Assembly: GCA_964540005.1 (NCBI GenBank)
Contig: CAZILN010000053.1
Location: 1-36,495 of the forward strand
Length of the DNA: 36,495 nt
Direction of reading: 5' to 3'
Source: CAZILN01 sp964540005
GTDB taxonomy: Bacteria; Bacteroidota; Bacteroidia; Bacteroidales; SM23-62
Shown: one piece after another, positions 1 to 9,085 of the stretch
How positions within the stretch are numbered: position 1 is the stretch's first letter
Layout of the letters: every line of letters begins with the position of its first letter
Notes under the pieces: model-generated
What the model saw: the letters and a program-made list of their open reading frames with translations, nothing else
The model's database searches: none
Told to the model about the DNA's origin: nothing
Made by a program: the position numbers and the translations under genes

Positions 1-1214
1 TTGATCCGGATGTTGAATACGAGAAAACGGTGGCAACGATCCAGGAGGTGGTCAACGGGTATCCCGGACTTTATCGTGATTTGCTGACCTATTTAAGGGA
101 AAGGATCAAGGAGGTGCTTACCGGATCAAGCGCAACCCTGGTTATCCGGATTTATGGCGAAAATCTGCAGGTCATACGGAACAAATCTGAAGAGGTCAGA
201 AACGCTATAATGGATATAGAGGGTGTAGTAGATCTGAAAGTCCAACAACAGGATATGGTGCCACAGATTGAAGTTAAGGTCAATTCTGAAAAAGCAGCGC
301 AATTTGGACTTACAGCCGGCATGATCAGGGAGTCAGTTAATATTTACCAGAAGGGAGTCAAGGTTGGAGAATTTTTTGAAAATCAAAATATCTTTGATGT
401 TGTTGTCTGGGGAACACCTGAAGTCAGATCTGATCTGGGCGCCATCCGGGCACTGATGCTGGATATTCCCACAGGGGGTTTTGTCCCCTTAAGTGAAGTG
501 GCAGATGTTATTATCTCACCTGTTCCCAACATGATAACACGCGAATATGCCTCCAGATATACCGAAGTAACCTGCAATGTAAAAGGGCGTGATCTGGGGA
601 GCGTTGCAAATGATATTCAGGCAAAACTGGAAACTGTTTCCTTTGACCAGGGCTACCATCCTGAACTTCTCGGTGAGTACGCCGCCCAGAAGGAAGCTAA
701 GAACCGCATCCTCGCATTGTCTCTCCTGTCGCTGATAGGGATCTTTATAATCCTGTATTCTGATTTCGGATCTGCCCGGCTGGCATTAATCGTCTTCTCC
801 GGATTGCCTTTCGCCCTTACCGGTGGGGTGATTTCAGCAATGATAAACGGAGGAATAGTATCACTGGGATCATTAATAGGCTTTATTACTGTATTGGGGA
901 TTGCTGCCCGGAACAGCATTATGCTTATCAGTCACTACCAGCATCTTGAGCATAGAGAAGGACAGGAATTCGGATTGCCTCTTGTTCTTCGGGGTGCAAA
1001 AGAACGATTGATGCCAATCCTGTTAACGGCACTGACTACGGCTCTTGCCCTGCTCGCAATTATTGTCGGAGGGAACAGGCCCGGACAGGAGATCGAATAT
1101 CCCATGGCGCTGGTCATTTTAGGCGGACTTATAAGCTCAGCCCTGCTTAATCTTTTTGTAATGCCGCTGATATACTGGAAGTTTTACCGGGTCACAGCAA
1201 AAGAAACGGACTGA
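1..1214 (+). CDS. Efflux RND transporter permease, heavy-metal (CusA/CzcA-like) type, C-terminal part
   Basis: Inner-membrane proton-driven pump subunit that would work with a periplasmic adaptor and an outer-membrane channel; only the last roughly 400 residues are in the window. The frame is open from base 3, so the gene starts upstream; the GTG at 30 is internal. Visible parts are the second porter/docking region (about the first 210 residues, including VPLSEVAD, the usual strand before the membrane half) and then the last membrane helices, with NSIMLISHYQHLEHREG after one helix and PGQEIEYPMALVILGGL before the final one. That last motif is characteristic of the heavy-metal RND branch rather than AcrB. 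The metal or other substrate cannot be told because the metal-binding methionines and the proton-relay aspartates lie upstream or are not resolvable. It ends 61 bp before the convergent activase gene. The family is certain; the branch is likely. Confidence 0.88.
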   Translation, partial: DPDVEYEKTVATIQEVVNGYPGLYRDLLTYLRERIKEVLTGSSATLVIRIYGENLQVIRNKSEEVRNAIMDIEGVVDLKVQQQDMVPQIEVKVNSEKAAQFGLTAGMIRESVNIYQKGVKVGEFFENQNIFDVVVWGTPEVRSDLGAIRALMLDIPTGGFVPLSEVADVIISPVPNMITREYASRYTEVTCNVKGRDLGSVANDIQAKLETVSFDQGYHPELLGEYAAQKEAKNRILALSLLSLIGIFIILYSDFGSARLALIVFSGLPFALTGGVISAMINGGIVSLGSLIGFITVLGIAARNSIMLISHYQHLEHREGQEFGLPLVLRGAKERLMPILLTALTTALALLAIIVGGNRPGQEIEYPMALVILGGLISSALLNLFVMPLIYWKFYRVTAKETD

Positions 1215-1275
1215 GATTACCGGCAAGTTCCGGTTCCGGTGTCAGATACTTTTATTAATAGCAGAATTTCGGAGA

Positions 1276-4200
1276 CTAATCAATAAACTCCTTCTTATTT
1301 TCCATATGGTTCTTCATTGATCCGTTGAATCCTGTCAATCTATGCTGATCTCTGAACTGGTAGGCCTGGTGCATGAACGCCTGCAGACGCAAATCAATGG
1401 AGGTGTCTTCCTGTCCGTCATAGGCGATATGAACGATCGGGATGTGCTTGTAATCTGTTTTAAACCTGTCTGATACAGCTTCTACAAGGGTTCCCGGCAT
1501 GCAGGTAAACGGAATGATATTGGCAAGACCGGAGACTCCTCTTTTTGCGAGAGCAACTGATGTTCCAAGGTTAACTGCCGGGTCACCATCATAATGCCTG
1601 TGGATATAAGGACCGCAGGAATCGAGCATCTCGTTCACAGTCACATCCAGTCTATTGTCATACATCTCATAAACAGCTTTTGTAATTCTCCTGGCTGACA
1701 TATTCTGTGTGAATTCCTGGATTTTGGATTTCAGGATGCCTTTGTAATCGCCTTTCCACTTACTGTCCCTCAGATACCTGATTGTGAAATAGACCAGGAA
1801 TTGTGAAAAACCGGACACCAGTGTTTCAGCACCAAACTTCTCCAGCCTGTCAATCATGTAAGCACTGCAAAATGGATTATCTCTCATGAATACTTCTCCC
1901 ATAATACCTATAACAGGCTTTCGTACCCCATTTGAGAGGGGGATCTCAGAAAATGACCTGCCTATATTTTCCAGTGTTTCAGCTAAACCTTTGGCATCAT
2001 TCTCCATGCACCTGACAATATCATTAAGCCCGCGCTGGTATATTTGGTCGGTAAGGCCCGGTGTCAGTTCATAAGGTTTATGCTCTTGTTTGAACTTCCT
2101 GAGCAAATCTGCCGCAACAAATCCTCTCCAGCTGTTGTAACGGAATTTAGTACCATGCCCTCCTGATATATCTTCATAGGAGTTATCATTACTGGGCGAT
2201 ATAATTTCCGCTTCAGTAAATCCCAATCTATCAAAAAGTACCCTCTGAAATTTGTTATACTGTCCGAATCGACAGGGGCCGTTGTGATCCGGCATAAAGA
2301 AACTCACTTTTGAAGTGTCAACTCCCGGCTCCATTAATTTCTTTAAAAAACTTCCGGTGGTACAAATCATGGGGAAACATTCTCTTGAAGAGGTATATTT
2401 CCGTGCAAGTTCAATATCCTCCTGGTTCTGCATCGGCAGCGATTCCGAATTTATTCCAAAGCTTCTGCAGGTTGCAGCAATCACATATGAAGCATCGTTC
2501 ATATAGGGGAAGTACAGGCACCGGTCTTTCATTGGCGACGCGGCAGTCTTGCGAGGTATTGTAACCTTCTTAAGTTCTTTGTTGGCTATCCGGGAACCCC
2601 TCAGACTGTCGAGGAATGCTTCATACCTTGTTATCATTCCAGCATCTGCACTGTGCTCGTCAATTTCGATTTCCATAAATGGTTTTCCTGCCATTTCTTC
2701 ATGGACAAAATGCGACAGAAAAGAATCAGGTCCGCAACGGAAGTTCCCCATGAATACAGCGTGTAGTTTTTCATTTTTAGCAATGACCCGGGCTGCAGCA
2801 AGAATACGCTGACCATTTGGCCAGTACATTCTTACATAATCCTTTGTAATTTGTTCATCGGCAAGCGGGAGGAAATCCATAGGAACAGGTAATACATCCT
2901 GGTTAATGAGCTTTTCAACCATGCCAAGATTCAGGGCCGGATCACCTGTATTATATGGTCTTCCAATAATTCCGAGACACTCTTTGTCTTCGGGCAGATT
3001 TGCCATCACTTCACGGCCGCGTTGAATGACTTTATCCTCGAATGCAATCTGCTTTTCATCCGCCAGGTACATGGCATCGGAAATTTTCTTCTTGGAAATA
3101 TTGAACTTCTTACCAAAGAAATCATATAGTTGTTTTGCAGTGACTTTCCCAAAATATCTGAATGTCAGGGTCGGGATCAGAAGTTTATCCTCTTTCTCTT
3201 TTCCAACAGCGGCTTTCACCATGAACGGGAAAGATTGTACCCATGGACAATTACAATTATTGGTGGGATTACCTTCCTCAGCCTGGGCATTAATCATGAA
3301 AGGAGTGAAGATATAATCTATATCCTTCTCAAGGAATTCATAGATATGTCCATGCATCACTTCCACAGGGAAGCATGTTTCAGCCAAAATCAGATTAAGG
3401 GATTTCTTTATGGTCTGGTTGTTGGTTTCATCAGATACCACGACCTGGAATCCAAGTTCTTCAAAGAATGTTCTCCAGAATGGAAACTGCTGGTAGAATA
3501 CCATCAATCCTCGTGGGATGCCAATAAGGGTTTTTCCTTTTTCTCTGGGCTGAACCTCATAACCATCCAGAAGCATCTCTATTCTCTCTTCAAAGAGATT
3601 AGGGATTCCTTCGCCTTTGCCTTTTCTCTCTTCTATCTCATATTTTTCACACCTTCCTCCATAATAAAGAGGTTTAGTTTCTCCTTCGATCCTCACTCTG
3701 CGGATCTCACATTGATTCGTACATTCTCTGCAGGTAAACTTGTCTACCTTGTATGGAATTTTACTAATATCAAATCCTTTAAAACGGGTATCCAGTTTAT
3801 TTTCTTTTACATGCTCTCTTGCCAGCATGGCAGCACCGATGGCACCGGTTACGTCAAAGTGCGGGGGGATGTATATTTTCTTCCCGGTTACCTGTTCAAA
3901 TGCGGCAACAACTGCACGATTATTTGTTACTCCACCCTGAAAAAGGATATGATCTCCAACCCTCTTTTTCCTCACAACTTTCTGAATGTAGTTGTGAACG
4001 ATAGAGTAGGCCAGTCCGCCAACAAGATTATCCTTCTCCACACCTTTCTGCTGAAATGAGTTAAGATCAGATTCCATAAATACAGTGCAGCGGTCCCCCA
4101 ATCCGGCTGGATTTTTGGCACCGAGCGCCATTTCGCCAAACTCATCAATGATATTAATTTCCAGCTTTTCTGCCTGTTCTTCAAGGAAGGAGCCTGTACC

Positions 4201-5559
4201 GGCCGCACACACTTTATTCATTTCAAAATCAACAACCACTCCATCGTCGATGCTGATATATTTCGAATCCTGGCCACCTATTTCGAAGATGGTATCCACC
4301 TCCGGATCAAATGCTATGGCCGCGGTAGCCTGAGCGGTAATCTCATTTCTGATAAGGTCGGCGCCTATAAAATCCCCGGTGAGGTATCTGCCTGAGCCGG
4401 TTGTTCCGGCAGCTTTTACCACAACCTTGTGACCGATTTCTTCGTCTATTTCCGACATTCCTCTTCTGATGGCCTCAAGGGGCTTACTTGCTGTTGGAAG
4501 GTAACGACGGGCAATGACCCTGTTATCTTTATCGATCAGGACAACATTGGTGCTGAGGGATCCTACATCCAACCCTAAATAGACTTCATATTTTTCACTT
4601 GAATCGGGAATAGGATAAATCTCTTTCCTGTAGTCAGAATCAGGCTGATGCAGTGGTTTAAAAGTTTTTCCTCTTGATTTCTCACCCTCAATATGCTGGT
4701 TTAGCTCTTGTATACCCTTATAAGGATCTTTTATCTCCTTGCTGTTGTCGAGAAGATAATAAAGGGACCCGATAGCTCCCATGGAGGCATGATATTCAGG
4801 TATGATCAAATCTTTCTCATCAATTTTCAGCAGTTCCCTGAATGCCCTTACCATTCCACTATTTGCCGCTACACCTCCCTGGAATATTGCAGGATAGGCA
4901 AAAGTCTTACCCCTGCCAAGTGAACTAATGAAATTCCGGGCAACAGCAAAGCACAATCCTGCCACGATATCATGCACCGGTGTGGCAATTTGCTGAAGGT
5001 GTATCATATCACTTTTTGCAAATACACTGCATCTGCCTGCAATCCTGGGAGGATTTTCAGATTTTAGAGAGAGTTCTCCGAACTCATTTTCTATGGAAAC
5101 ACCGATTCTTCTGGCCTGCTGATCAAGGAAAGAACCGGTTCCGGCAGCGCATAAAGTGTTTAATTCGAAATCCGATAAGCGTGAAGAGTCCTTTTCTGCG
5201 GCTTCCATGAATATCAGCTTGGAATCTTCACCTCCCATTTCTATAATTGTTTTCACCTGGGGGTATAACTTTGCAACAGATGATGATTGAGCAACGATCT
5301 CATTTATATATTCTCCGCCGATCAATTTAGCAGCCAATTTCCCGCCGGTACCGGTAATACCTACAAAACCTATTCGTTCTGCTGTATACTTTTCTTCCAA
5401 TCCCCGGAGAATATACCTTAATAGTTCAAAGGGTTTGCCATGACAATAGTCATACCTGTTTTCAATAATGGATGCATTTTCATCCATTACAATTGTGTTG
5501 ATTGAAATCGAGCCTATATCCAGGCCCAGGTGGATGAGATTGTTTTTTTTGATAGTCAT
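1276..5559 (-). CDS. Giant 2-hydroxyacyl-CoA dehydratase activase-related protein (two BcrA/BadF/HgdC ATPase domains plus dehydratase-like part)
   Basis: This 1427-residue cytoplasmic protein belongs to the acyl-CoA dehydratase activase family (HgdC/BadF/BcrA), ATPases that pass a low-potential electron to 2-hydroxyacyl-CoA dehydratases or benzoyl-CoA reductases. Two complete ASKHA ATPase domains lie in tandem. Domain 1 (about 9-270) has LGLDIGS, EMGGEDSK and CAAGTGSF; domain 2 (about 325-585) has LGLDVGS, EIGGQDSK and CAAGTGSF. Each keeps two cysteines 40 residues apart (Cys137/Cys177 and Cys451/Cys491), the pattern that holds the [4Fe-4S] cluster at the dimer interface in HgdC. A four-cysteine segment (610, 613, 617, 637) follows, then a DUF2229 region starting near IGIPRGL (679) and a HgdB-like dehydratase half with GIIGRPYNTGDPALNLG. 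It starts at an ATG with AAGGAA about 7 bases upstream. It lies 32 bp after the fucosidase gene on the same strand. Similar fusions are widespread in anaerobes, and their substrate is not known to me. Confidence 0.9.
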   Translation of the reverse strand: MTIKKNNLIHLGLDIGSISINTIVMDENASIIENRYDYCHGKPFELLRYILRGLEEKYTAERIGFVGITGTGGKLAAKLIGGEYINEIVAQSSSVAKLYPQVKTIIEMGGEDSKLIFMEAAEKDSSRLSDFELNTLCAAGTGSFLDQQARRIGVSIENEFGELSLKSENPPRIAGRCSVFAKSDMIHLQQIATPVHDIVAGLCFAVARNFISSLGRGKTFAYPAIFQGGVAANSGMVRAFRELLKIDEKDLIIPEYHASMGAIGSLYYLLDNSKEIKDPYKGIQELNQHIEGEKSRGKTFKPLHQPDSDYRKEIYPIPDSSEKYEVYLGLDVGSLSTNVVLIDKDNRVIARRYLPTASKPLEAIRRGMSEIDEEIGHKVVVKAAGTTGSGRYLTGDFIGADLIRNEITAQATAAIAFDPEVDTIFEIGGQDSKYISIDDGVVVDFEMNKVCAAGTGSFLEEQAEKLEINIIDEFGEMALGAKNPAGLGDRCTVFMESDLNSFQQKGVEKDNLVGGLAYSIVHNYIQKVVRKKRVGDHILFQGGVTNNRAVVAAFEQVTGKKIYIPPHFDVTGAIGAAMLAREHVKENKLDTRFKGFDISKIPYKVDKFTCRECTNQCEIRRVRIEGETKPLYYGGRCEKYEIEERKGKGEGIPNLFEERIEMLLDGYEVQPREKGKTLIGIPRGLMVFYQQFPFWRTFFEELGFQVVVSDETNNQTIKKSLNLILAETCFPVEVMHGHIYEFLEKDIDYIFTPFMINAQAEEGNPTNNCNCPWVQSFPFMVKAAVGKEKEDKLLIPTLTFRYFGKVTAKQLYDFFGKKFNISKKKISDAMYLADEKQIAFEDKVIQRGREVMANLPEDKECLGIIGRPYNTGDPALNLGMVEKLINQDVLPVPMDFLPLADEQITKDYVRMYWPNGQRILAAARVIAKNEKLHAVFMGNFRCGPDSFLSHFVHEEMAGKPFMEIEIDEHSADAGMITRYEAFLDSLRGSRIANKELKKVTIPRKTAASPMKDRCLYFPYMNDASYVIAATCRSFGINSESLPMQNQEDIELARKYTSSRECFPMICTTGSFLKKLMEPGVDTSKVSFFMPDHNGPCRFGQYNKFQRVLFDRLGFTEAEIISPSNDNSYEDISGGHGTKFRYNSWRGFVAADLLRKFKQEHKPYELTPGLTDQIYQRGLNDIVRCMENDAKGLAETLENIGRSFSEIPLSNGVRKPVIGIMGEVFMRDNPFCSAYMIDRLEKFGAETLVSGFSQFLVYFTIRYLRDSKWKGDYKGILKSKIQEFTQNMSARRITKAVYEMYDNRLDVTVNEMLDSCGPYIHRHYDGDPAVNLGTSVALAKRGVSGLANIIPFTCMPGTLVEAVSDRFKTDYKHIPIVHIAYDGQEDTSIDLRLQAFMHQAYQFRDQHRLTGFNGSMKNHMENKKEFID

Positions 5560-5591
5560 GAAAAATTCCTTATAAGCTTTTAAACAAGGGA

Positions 5592-6944
5592 TTATTTGAT
5601 TAATAATTTTAAAACATGAATATTTTCTTTTTCACGCTTCGGAATTTCAATAACAAGTGAGTTGTTTGTCATAGAGAAGCTTACTTCATTATCTTCAAAA
5701 TTTAAAACTCTCTCTATCTGGAGTTTCCCTGTTTCTATTTCAATTTTTTCCAGTGCATGATCATAGACAAACACATAAACTGTTTTAGCTTTTATAGTAC
5801 TGGTATACCTGTCCTCCTGTGTAAAAGGCCCGCCTCTTGTTCCGTATATAGCTTCTGCGTATTTCCTGACCCATCTTCCGAATTCCTTCACAATGGCCAT
5901 CTGGTCAGGATGAAATGTGCCATCCGGTCGGGGACCGAGGTTTATCAGGTAATTCCCATTATCACCTATTGTTTTCAGGAAATCAATAATAATTTCATCC
6001 GATGTTAACAATCTGGGAGTTTCATTCCATGCCCATTGCGCCTGATCGATGGTCACCCATGCCTGCCAGGGGTTATCACTTTTTCCGAGGATGTCACTTT
6101 CCGATTCCACCCAATCAACCATTCTCTCTCTTTCTTCAAAATCACCGGCATAGATTTTCCAGTCCCACATCCTGGTTTCCGGATTGAGATGAAAACGTCC
6201 CACATCGGTTCTGCTGTTTACCAGGACATTGTCATTAAGTTTTCTAACATAGAGGTATAGATCGCTGCCTAATTGATGGTCCCAGGTAGGATCCCATTCA
6301 CCATCGAACTGAATTATCTCTGCACCATAATCAATTACCAGTTCCTTCAGCTGGTTCTTCATAAAAATAATATAACGTTCAAAATTCGGAGTATCATCAT
6401 ACTGAGGGTATAACTCACCGGGCCCACCATGGTCATATGGCTGATAATCCGGATGGTACCAGTCAATAATTGAATAGTAGCTGCCAAATACAAGACCTCC
6501 ATTTTTACAGGCTTCACTTAACTCCTTCACTATGTCCCTTTTAAAAGGAGTGTTTGCAATATCATATTCAGTATATGCAGATGACCACAGGCTGAAACCG
6601 TCATGATGCTTTGATGTTATACTGATGTATTTCATTCCACCGTCCTTTGCCAGTTCAACCCATTCCCGGGCATCAAATTCTGAGGGACAGAAAGTTTTAT
6701 AAAAATTATCATATATATTTTTTGGAATCTCATTCTCCCGTGACCAGCTGATTTCCTTTCCTCCAAGACTGCTTGGACCCCAATGAACACTCAGTCCCAG
6801 TCTCAAATCCATAAATTTCTCAATTGATTCCCTGTTGCTGGATATACCCGGATTCAGATCTCCTCCCCCGGGAGCCTGTGTTGTTCCATTCAATGAAATC
6901 AGTAAAGAAATTATTGTTAACACAAAAATGGCACAGTAATTCAT
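5592..6944 (-). CDS. Exported alpha-L-fucosidase, GH29
   Basis: Retaining exo-glycosidase that removes terminal alpha-L-fucose from glycans, probably in the periplasm. Family marks in order are LRLGLSVHWGPSSLGG near the start of the barrel, ITSKHHDGFSLW with the His-His pair that binds fucose, and IIQFDGEWD, whose Asp (about residue 214 from this start) sits where the GH29 nucleophile is found. A small beta-sandwich follows after about residue 360. I chose the ATG at 6944 because it opens directly on a hydrophobic leader ending NGTTQA. A longer start at 6992 adds 16 residues and puts the leader inside the protein. The leader lacks the usual basic residues, so export is likely but not certain. 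It is transcribed away from the apiosidase-like gene and ends 32 bp before the activase gene, so the two may share a transcript. Confidence 0.92.
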   Translation of the reverse strand: MNYCAIFVLTIISLLISLNGTTQAPGGGDLNPGISSNRESIEKFMDLRLGLSVHWGPSSLGGKEISWSRENEIPKNIYDNFYKTFCPSEFDAREWVELAKDGGMKYISITSKHHDGFSLWSSAYTEYDIANTPFKRDIVKELSEACKNGGLVFGSYYSIIDWYHPDYQPYDHGGPGELYPQYDDTPNFERYIIFMKNQLKELVIDYGAEIIQFDGEWDPTWDHQLGSDLYLYVRKLNDNVLVNSRTDVGRFHLNPETRMWDWKIYAGDFEERERMVDWVESESDILGKSDNPWQAWVTIDQAQWAWNETPRLLTSDEIIIDFLKTIGDNGNYLINLGPRPDGTFHPDQMAIVKEFGRWVRKYAEAIYGTRGGPFTQEDRYTSTIKAKTVYVFVYDHALEKIEIETGKLQIERVLNFEDNEVSFSMTNNSLVIEIPKREKENIHVLKLLIK

Positions 6945-7113
6945 GGCAAAGTTCTTATTGTTTAATAATACGAAAATTGCCCGGATATCCATATATTAGA
7001 TTGACAGAGTTTACTGAGAAGTAAGCATGAATAGTAATGGTGCTGATGTAAATATGAGGATAATCCCAGTAGTCTTTTTAAAATAAATGTTCATAATAAA
7101 AACACTTTCGGAT

Positions 7114-9015
7114 ATGAAAAATAGATTGACAAGTACATCAGTGGCAATCCTAAGTTTTGTTTTCCTTCTGAACGGATCAGCAGTATTGCTGAAAGCTTCG
7201 GATCCGGTGGAGATGCATACATGGGAAATGATTGAGATCACCATGGAAGCAAAAAAGGAATATGACAATTATTATACGGATGTATTATGCTGGATAGATC
7301 TGCAGGGACCGGATTTTTCGAAACGTATCTATGGTTTCTGGGACGGGGGAGCTGTGTATAAGGTTCGCATTGTGCTTACGGAGGAGGGGAAGTGGAAATG
7401 GGAAAGCGGATCGAACCAGCCCGGGGATCCCGGACTGAACGTTATGGCTGGAGAATATACTGCCGTAGGATGGCCTGAGGATGAAAAAATACAAAATCCC
7501 AACAGGCGCGGATTTGTTAGTGCATCTTCTAACGGACATGCACTTCAGTATGCAGATGGGACACCATTCTTCATGCTTGGGGATACCTGGCTGTCAGGTG
7601 CCACCTGGCGTTTGCCATTCAGGAATGCAAGTCCGCCGGAAGGATATGTACCGGGACCGGGGATAGGATTTGAAGATGCTGTCATATACCGGAAGAACCA
7701 GGGATATAATTCGGTGAGTATGATTGCCTGCTTCCCTAACTGGGACTCTGACACTCATGCCAGTACCTATGCTGATCAGGAAGGTATCTATATAAGGAAC
7801 GCATGGGAGAAATTTGATTATTATTCCGATGAGAATGACCTGACATCCAAGGATATGCGGGATGAATATGGGAACAGGCCTTTCAAAATGTCAGAGGATT
7901 ATAAGGGAATTGCAGATTTTGATTGTATTAACCCGGACTATTTTAAGAGCCTGGATAAAAAAATGCACTACCTATCCGAACAGGGATTTGTCCCACTGCT
8001 CGAAACAGTAAGACGGGATAACTGTCCTACCTGGAAAGCCTATTCTGATTTTAATGATTCTTATGCCAGGTACGTTCAGTACCTGATTTCAAGGTACGGG
8101 GCATATAACATGATCTTCAGCGGAATTCACCTTGACTGGATTCCTAAGGAGTACAGCCTGACGGCAGATGAATTTAACGAAGCACTTACCTATCACCTGG
8201 AGAAATACGGTCCTTTACCTTTCGGGCAGATCCATACCACACTTATAAATAATTCCACCTATACCCAGTTCGGACACGCCACAGATTGCCCCTGGCTGAC
8301 CATGCACAGCGTGGGTAACAAGCCGCGCGATCATAGAGTTTCCGGTGCCCTGGATACCCTTTTCAATCTTGAACCGCCTTATCCTGCGATTAACTTTGAA
8401 CCATATTATACCGGCTGGGACCACGAGATCAACATGCCGGGGGGTGAACGGCCTGATGTAGATTCTGAGCGGGATAACTATTTCTCACGGGCCCAGATGT
8501 ACGGGTCTGTCCTTTCGGGCGGTCTCTCAGGGCACGTGCATGGTACCGCGGCATATGACATTACCACTACAGGCGAGCCGGCTGGAATGCGACCCCATAT
8601 CTGGGATGCACTGCAATACGAATCAGGGATGTATATGCAGCACCTCAGGCAGTTTGTTCTGTCTGAGGGTGGCCGGTACCAGGAACTGCAACCTGCCTCT
8701 GATTATATTCAGCCCCGGAAAGCTCCCGGTGCTCCGGAAACAGGCCTGGACGGATGGGCCTACATGATGAAAACCCCCGGCAATGATTTTGCTATGCTCT
8801 ATTTTGAGATCGGGGCAGTTTTACCCGTCCTGGGAGGATTCGTACCGGGACAGGATTATGTATTAAATTGGTTTGATCCCCTGTCCGGTACCTGGGGAGA
8901 ATCCGAACAGATCAGGGCTGATAGTGATGGAAATTTGATCCTGAAGGCTTTCCCTTGCGGTGAGTTTCCGTCAGTTAAGGATCATGCAGCTAAAATTATT
9001 AAGAACTGGCCATAG
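7114..9015 (+). CDS. Exported DUF5060/DUF4038 glycoside hydrolase, apiosidase-like (GH140-related)
   Basis: A secreted TIM-barrel hydrolase of the DUF4038 group. The characterised relatives known to me (GH140) release apiose-linked side chains from rhamnogalacturonan II, but the group is broad and this substrate is inferred. From the ATG at 7114 there is a clean signal peptide (MKNRLTSTSV, then a hydrophobic core to about residue 26). A DUF5060-type beta-sandwich covers about 30-115, with IYGFWDGG and VRIVLTEEGKWKW. The barrel starts at ADGTPFFMLGDTWLSG, which is the DUF4038 signature. Candidate acids sit in FSGIHLDW and INFEPYY. The last 90 residues (FAMLYFEIG to GTWGES) match the short C-terminal beta domain PF12904. 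The ATG at 7087 would add nine residues before the signal, so I reject it. It is divergent from the fucosidase gene and convergent with the CocE-type gene. Confidence 0.85.
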   Translation: MKNRLTSTSVAILSFVFLLNGSAVLLKASDPVEMHTWEMIEITMEAKKEYDNYYTDVLCWIDLQGPDFSKRIYGFWDGGAVYKVRIVLTEEGKWKWESGSNQPGDPGLNVMAGEYTAVGWPEDEKIQNPNRRGFVSASSNGHALQYADGTPFFMLGDTWLSGATWRLPFRNASPPEGYVPGPGIGFEDAVIYRKNQGYNSVSMIACFPNWDSDTHASTYADQEGIYIRNAWEKFDYYSDENDLTSKDMRDEYGNRPFKMSEDYKGIADFDCINPDYFKSLDKKMHYLSEQGFVPLLETVRRDNCPTWKAYSDFNDSYARYVQYLISRYGAYNMIFSGIHLDWIPKEYSLTADEFNEALTYHLEKYGPLPFGQIHTTLINNSTYTQFGHATDCPWLTMHSVGNKPRDHRVSGALDTLFNLEPPYPAINFEPYYTGWDHEINMPGGERPDVDSERDNYFSRAQMYGSVLSGGLSGHVHGTAAYDITTTGEPAGMRPHIWDALQYESGMYMQHLRQFVLSEGGRYQELQPASDYIQPRKAPGAPETGLDGWAYMMKTPGNDFAMLYFEIGAVLPVLGGFVPGQDYVLNWFDPLSGTWGESEQIRADSDGNLILKAFPCGEFPSVKDHAAKIIKNWP

Positions 9016-9085
9016 GCATCATATAATTTATAATTGAAATTCTTATAACCAACGCCTGAATTATTTTAATGGGATTGTAGGTCCT

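Noticed and set aside
3130..4059. Open frame of 309 codons on the plus strand inside the activase gene
   Set aside because: It lies antisense to strongly conserved coding sequence, has no recognisable domain and its composition follows from the other strand.
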